Source of the DNA: Chloroflexota bacterium | GTDB taxonomy: Bacteria; Chloroflexota; Anaerolineae; Aggregatilineales; Phototrophicaceae | Length of the DNA: 58,351 nucleotides | Direction of reading: 5' to 3' | Assembly: GCA_011523705.1 (NCBI GenBank) | Contig: WTGC01000186.1 | Coordinates: 1 to 58,351, forward strand | In this document: one piece after another, positions 55,122 through 58,351 of the stretch | Layout: every line of letters begins with the position of its first letter | How positions within the stretch are numbered: position 1 is the stretch's first letter | Notes under the pieces: generated by a model | Told to the model about the DNA's origin: nothing | The model's database searches: none | What the model saw: the letters and a program-made list of their open reading frames with translations, nothing else | Program-made: the position numbers and the translations under genes

Positions 55122-55422
55122 GCCTCCTGCGCAAGCAGGTCATCATCGCGCCCATCAGTAGGCTGCCGGGCGCTATCGTCAATGACTTAAACCAGCGGAA
55201 TCAACTCCATAGCACGAACAAGACTATTGTATATTGCGCTTGCCAACAAGGTATTAAGAATTCGTAAAGCTTCCTCGATTGGCCGAGCGCCAGGCTGCTT
55301 CGGTCCGGACACAATTCCATACGGACATTCGCCAGCGGACGTTTCACAGCGAGGGCAAAAGGCATTATAACTCAAAGTACGCAGAATGACACAAACTCGC
55401 TTTCAAGGTCCGCGAGCAGCCC
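55122..55422. other. Leader and intergenic region upstream of the rpsA-like gene
   Basis: These 301 bases hold the rpsA-like promoter (55364-55392) and a leader of about 235 bases. An open frame of 62 codons (55187-55375, minus) with CPRC and ECPYG pairs runs through it, but its only start is TTG overlapping the -10 element and it lacks a ribosome site, so I do not annotate it as a gene. Confidence 0.5.
55364..55392 (-). promoter_or_regulatory. Promoter of the rpsA-like gene
   Basis: On the minus strand: GTGTCA (55392-55387), a 17-base spacer, TATAAT (55369-55364). The start of transcription is near 55357, giving a long leader like that of the second S1 gene. Confidence 0.7.
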
Positions 55423-55953
55423 TCAGATTTCTGGCTGACCCTCTGGGAAGGCGCGACCAAGCAGGCCCCGGTCAATCTCCCAAGGATAAACCACGTAAGT
55501 GTCGGTGACATCGCCGTAGAGATCCGGCTTGATATTGGAAAACATCGTGCGATATGGATTGAAGTGCAGGACGCAATTGACGGGGCTGCCACCAGCGGCA
55601 TCAACCCGCTCGCGCACGGAAATGCTGGTGCGCCCGCTGCCCCAGACGTCATCGACAATCAAGGTGCGGCGCCCGCGCAGCAGGTCCGGATCGGGGAACT
55701 GAAGGAAGGTGGGCCAAGCCATCATGCCCGATTGCTCAGTCGCCACGAAGTCGACGGATGCGGTGAGAAGATGCTGTATGCTGAGCGCCTCGGCCAGCAA
55801 GCCCCCCGGAATAACGCCGCCGCGCGTGATCATCACCATGGCGCCAAATGGACCAAGGTGCTGTATGCGCGGAACCAGCCCGTCAATCAGCTGATCGACT
55901 TCATCCCAGGTGATCAGACGCGGCTGACGCGATTCTTCCGGGCGCATCAGCAT
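55423..55953 (-). CDS. Phosphoribosyltransferase family protein
   Basis: A 176-residue type I phosphoribosyltransferase. The PRPP loop is RTLIVDDVWGSGRTSISVRE (acidic pair DD then the glycine-serine turn). MVMITRGGVIPGGLLAEAL resembles the xanthine/guanine transferase pattern. The ATG at 55953 is chosen because GGAGG lies about 8 bases upstream on the minus strand; an ATG at 55989 would include it. The N-terminal hood is short, so the nucleobase or other acceptor is not clear; XGPRT-like salvage is the best guess. It is alone on the minus strand between the rpsA-like gene and the methyltransferase operon. Confidence 0.85.
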   Translation of the reverse strand: MLMRPEESRQPRLITWDEVDQLIDGLVPRIQHLGPFGAMVMITRGGVIPGGLLAEALSIQHLLTASVDFVATEQSGMMAWPTFLQFPDPDLLRGRRTLIVDDVWGSGRTSISVRERVDAAGGSPVNCVLHFNPYRTMFSNIKPDLYGDVTDTYVVYPWEIDRGLLGRAFPEGQPEI

Positions 55954-56018
55954 ATTCGGCTCCCTCCTTCGTGCAGGATGCTCAACCAATGCCGTCCATT
56001 ATACGAGATTCGTTCATA

Positions 56019-57197
56019 TTACCCAAATGATGGCTCGCTGCAGATGATGGCAATGGGCTGGCCACGGCAGCGGGTCATGACAAGAACGCGTGTTTCGCTG
56101 CCCTTCTTGAGTCGCAGCTGCCGAATCAGTTGCTCTGGCGGCAAGGGGAATCCGCGTTTCTTGACGGTGACTTTGCGCACGCCGTGTTCAACAAGGTATC
56201 GCCGCAGCCGTTTCAACTGAAAAGGCATCCAGTCCAATATCGCCCAGTAGCGTGCCCAGGGCGTTTCCATGCGCTCGTCGGATGTCAGATAGGCGATTGA
56301 ATCGTCGAGCAAGGTCGCGTTCAGGTCCTGCGCCAGCCGCTGCACGAGACCAGCGCGCAGCACGGCCGGATCCGGCTCCAGCAGCCAGCGCTTTGGCGGC
56401 GCTATGGCGGCGGGCTCGCCAGCCCGATGATAAAGGTGATGGACCGCGCCGTCAGCGAGTATGGTAGCGAAAGGGGGCGCGCACGGCCGACGCAGCCAGA
56501 GCAGCGCTTCGCTGAGATCGCCGGCGACCGATATGAATTCAAGGCAGCCGCCATAAGACTGCAACTGGCGCAAGTCGACGGCGGGCGAGAGCTTCGCGCC
56601 GATCTCGTCAGCGCTGCAATCCTTCACGAGCGATAGCGGTGGCCGATAACGCTCGACATCGCGAATGCGCCGGCCCTGCTCATCGCGGCGCGCCGGATCA
56701 AAGAAGATGCAATCGAAGCCGGCGGGAATCGACGCTCTGACGTCCGCAACTTCAAAGCGGGCGACGAGATTCATCGCCTCGGCGTTGTGGCGGGCGATGG
56801 CGATGCGAAGCGGGTCGATATCCAAGCCCAGCGCTTCACTGCCGGCGGCGGCGAATGCCAGCGTGTCTGAGCCGATGCCGCAGCAAAGATCGAGCGCGGA
56901 TCGGGCGCTGAAGAGCCGCGCGCGATATCGACGGGCGGCCGGGTGGCTCGCCTGTTGCAAAGCCTCATCGGTGAACAGCATTGATTGACCATAACGAGGG
57001 AACTTCGTTTTCGCCCTTTTCCGCAACTTGAGCGTTTCGAATATAGCGGACGCCTCCCTCGGCCTCACCGACGCGCGCAGGCGGGTGAGGAGCGGTAGCG
57101 TGTTCGCTTCGCTCAAGTCGCATTTGGCGAAGGCGGCCAGCATGTCGCGAGCGCGGTCGCCGCGCAGAAACGCGATGTCTTCGAGGGTCAGCGCCAT
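56019..57197 (-). CDS. Class I SAM-dependent methyltransferase with THUMP-like C-terminus
   Basis: A 392-residue predicted methyltransferase. The Rossmann SAM-binding core is ALDLCCGIGSDTLAFAAAG with the acidic residue after strand 2 in GLDIDPLRIAIARHN; the catalytic-like motif is FDCIFFDPARRDEQGRR. The C-terminal ~90 residues (RYLVEHGVRKVTVKKRGFPL and LRLKKGSETRVLVMTRCRG) match the THUMP-like domain that closes this family. The substrate is probably nucleic acid, by analogy with THUMP proteins, but it is not established here. The start at 57197 gives a 10-base spacing to the upstream gene; an ATG at 57248 lies inside that gene. The third gene of the 58223-56019 operon. Confidence 0.82.
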   Translation of the reverse strand: MALTLEDIAFLRGDRARDMLAAFAKCDLSEANTLPLLTRLRASVRPREASAIFETLKLRKRAKTKFPRYGQSMLFTDEALQQASHPAARRYRARLFSARSALDLCCGIGSDTLAFAAAGSEALGLDIDPLRIAIARHNAEAMNLVARFEVADVRASIPAGFDCIFFDPARRDEQGRRIRDVERYRPPLSLVKDCSADEIGAKLSPAVDLRQLQSYGGCLEFISVAGDLSEALLWLRRPCAPPFATILADGAVHHLYHRAGEPAAIAPPKRWLLEPDPAVLRAGLVQRLAQDLNATLLDDSIAYLTSDERMETPWARYWAILDWMPFQLKRLRRYLVEHGVRKVTVKKRGFPLPPEQLIRQLRLKKGSETRVLVMTRCRGQPIAIICSEPSFG

Positions 57198-57207
57198 CTG
57201 TCCGCCG

Positions 57208-58035
57208 CTATTCGTCCGGCGCTTCCGCCAGCGCGGGATCAACATCAATGAAGGACAGCGACTGGCCGCGGACCGAATCGAGCGTCGGATTCAAGGCGAT
57301 GCCCCATTCGAGGGCGCGCGCTTGCTCCCGCCTGAATTTGCCGACTTTGTTGATATCACTGATGAAGCCAGCGAGGACGGCCGGCTGCATAAAACCCACG
57401 GCTTTGGGCAAGCTGCTAAAACCGAGCAAGACCGGCGTCGAGTCGCGGCGAATGGCGGCGGCCTGCCAAGTGAACTTTTCGCCCGGCGCCAGCTTCCATA
57501 CCGGCTTGTTGGGATGCTGCTGAATCAGCAGATGGATATAGCGGCCGCTGAATTGCGCGAGATCAAGCGCGTCGCCATCAGCGCGCGCGACAGACTGAAT
57601 CCGCGTCATGGTATCGGTGGCGGCATGCGGCTTCTCGCCGCGGATCAGGACACCGAGTTCATCCAGCGCCGGCTCGATCAACATGCGGACATAGCCCTGA
57701 TCTTGCAGGAGGCGCCAATGGGACTCGCTGACCGCGCCGCGCGGTTGCAGCGCGATCAAACGGCCGCCCTCGCGCAGCGCGCTTAGGCAGGATATGAGCA
57801 GGGGCTCGCTCAAGTCCAGGTCGTAAGCGAGCACGGCGTCAAAGTCAGCGGGCGCAAGGCCGCGCGCCGCCAGTTCACTTGCGGGAATATGGTAGATACG
57901 GAGGTCTTCGCGTGATTGCGCCAGTAGGGCGCCCGACATGCCATCGAGATCGAGCAGACGCAATGTGGAGCTGCTGGGCGGCAGATGCTTCGCCATGACG
58001 GCGACAAAGTGGCGCCGCAACTGCGAGGCCTCCAT
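57208..58035 (-). CDS. Rossmann-fold protein with degenerate methyltransferase-like N-terminus
   Basis: A 275-residue protein with no firm family. The N-terminal half looks like a class I methyltransferase: LRLLDLDGMSGALLAQSRED (the GxGxG turn is lost), FDAVLAYDLDLSEPLL, and LREGGRLIALQPRG. The C-terminal half (GRYIHLLIQQHPNKPVWKL, WQAAAIRRDSTPVLLGFSSL) does not match anything I know. It overlaps the small upstream gene by one base (TGATG), which fixes the start at 58035, and is followed 10 bases later by the THUMP-like methyltransferase. A structural or regulatory subunit role is possible; enzymatic activity is doubtful. Confidence 0.65.
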   Translation of the reverse strand: MEASQLRRHFVAVMAKHLPPSSSTLRLLDLDGMSGALLAQSREDLRIYHIPASELAARGLAPADFDAVLAYDLDLSEPLLISCLSALREGGRLIALQPRGAVSESHWRLLQDQGYVRMLIEPALDELGVLIRGEKPHAATDTMTRIQSVARADGDALDLAQFSGRYIHLLIQQHPNKPVWKLAPGEKFTWQAAAIRRDSTPVLLGFSSLPKAVGFMQPAVLAGFISDINKVGKFRREQARALEWGIALNPTLDSVRGQSLSFIDVDPALAEAPDE

Positions 58036-58223
58036 CAACGGTTGCTCGCCGCCACCTTGGTCAACTGCATGAATTCGTCCCATTCTTCGCGAAAAAAGTG
58101 CAGCGTGACCGCGCCCAGCTCGACATGATAGGTGACTTCGCCGTCCGGTTCCGTGACTTCCCAGACGACATAATTTTCCGTCTCGGCAATGGCGCGGCCG
58201 GGCGAGTCTTTGTTATCGGGCAT
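58035..58223 (-). CDS. Small conserved-looking protein of unknown function
   Basis: A 62-residue protein. After a charged N-terminus (PDNKDSPGRAIAETEN) comes YVVWEVTEPDGEVTYHVELG and VTLHFFREEWDEFMQL, which looks like a small beta-sheet plus helix. No family recognised. The ATG at 58223 is supported by GGAGG ending about 8 bases upstream on the minus strand. It overlaps the next gene by one base (TGATG), so it is the first gene of a three-gene operon. That operon position is the strongest argument that it is real. Confidence 0.75.
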   Translation of the reverse strand: MPDNKDSPGRAIAETENYVVWEVTEPDGEVTYHVELGAVTLHFFREEWDEFMQLTKVAASNR

Positions 58224-58315
58224 TCGGGACGCCTCCATGGGATAAGGCAATTCCAGTCAAGGAATGGCGCTGCACGGCAGCCGCTCACACGCAATACATA
58301 TCATACGGCCGTCAT

Positions 58316-58351
58316 CAACTCCCCCTCCCTGATGCCTCGGGGAGGGGGCCG
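58316..58351. repeat. C-run/G-run repeat at the window end
   Basis: TCAACTCCCCCTCCCTGATG then CCTCGGGGAGGGGGCCG, a short inverted repeat (CCCCCTCCC...GGGGAGGGGG) cut by the window edge. Similar to 44315-44353 and 48480-48560. Confidence 0.5.

Noticed and set aside
55187..55375. 62-codon minus-strand frame with CPRC and ECPYG pairs, possible small zinc-ribbon protein
   Set aside because: Its TTG start overlaps the -10 of the rpsA-like promoter and there is no ribosome site. Most likely the transcribed leader. Conservation of the frame in relatives would revive it.

Overview
The window is a dense, GC-rich bacterial chromosome segment. Its protein repertoire is housekeeping: split propionyl-CoA carboxylase, methylmalonyl-CoA epimerase, MenG/UbiE, HrcA-GrpE-DnaK-DnaJ, two tandem S1 proteins, infA and rpsU. 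There are also secreted SH3b proteins, GT-C membrane proteins and several families of degenerate intergenic repeats. I infer Chloroflexota, probably an Anaerolineae-like lineage; this rests on protein flavour and repeat style, not on any marker comparison. No tRNA, rRNA, transposase, CRISPR array or phage structural gene was seen.

Layout. 1-5587: truncated uvrA, glutaryl-CoA dehydrogenase, a small HMA copper-chaperone-like protein and epoxyqueuosine reductase. 5778-7436: an amidase. 7921-10942: an AT-richer two-gene operon (DUF4297/Cap4-like nuclease plus HerA ATPase) that looks like an acquired antiphage module. 11008-13766: copper exporter CopA and its CsoR-family repressor, with a visible promoter and operator. 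13848-18120: SH3b protein, methylmalonyl-CoA epimerase, acyl-CoA dehydrogenase and a zinc-independent MDR reductase. 18421-20392: an unknown protein, a CYTH protein and a TIR-domain protein. 20812-24691: propionyl/acetyl-CoA carboxylase in three polypeptides. 24771-28681: two GT-C-like membrane proteins. 28698-31251: CHAD, SDR and YbaK proteins. 31262-36257: pfkA and dnaE. 36542-43531: mutM, an MBL-fold hydrolase, secA, a VTT membrane protein and prs. 43864-51406: thioredoxin, hrcA, grpE, dnaK, dnaJ, prmA and ubiE/menG. 51685-58223: infA, rpsU, two S1 proteins, a phosphoribosyltransferase and a three-gene operon with a THUMP-like methyltransferase.

How genes work together. Pcc (beta, biotin carboxylase, BCCP) and methylmalonyl-CoA epimerase fit the propionyl-CoA to succinyl-CoA route; the mutase is not in the window. 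The two acyl-CoA dehydrogenases and the MDR reductase fit degradation of acyl-CoAs and amino acids. The heat-shock genes follow the order hrcA-grpE-dnaK-dnaJ-prmA, but no canonical CIRCE element is visible. Translation genes are grouped on the minus strand, with clear sigma-70-type promoters and intrinsic terminators.

Intergenic space is colonised by two main repeat families. Family A is a purine-rich array built from GAGGACACAGAG / GAGGACACCGAG units (15 copies found, several as inverted pairs). Family B is an imperfect palindrome of the form GTAGGGGCGA...TCGCCCGC (12 copies). Both flank the TIR-domain gene in inverted orientation. The most notable regions are the nuclease-HerA operon with an imperfect direct repeat at its 3' side, the repeat-flanked TIR gene, the CsoR-family repressor with shifted ligand residues, and the two S1 genes with long leaders behind strong promoters.
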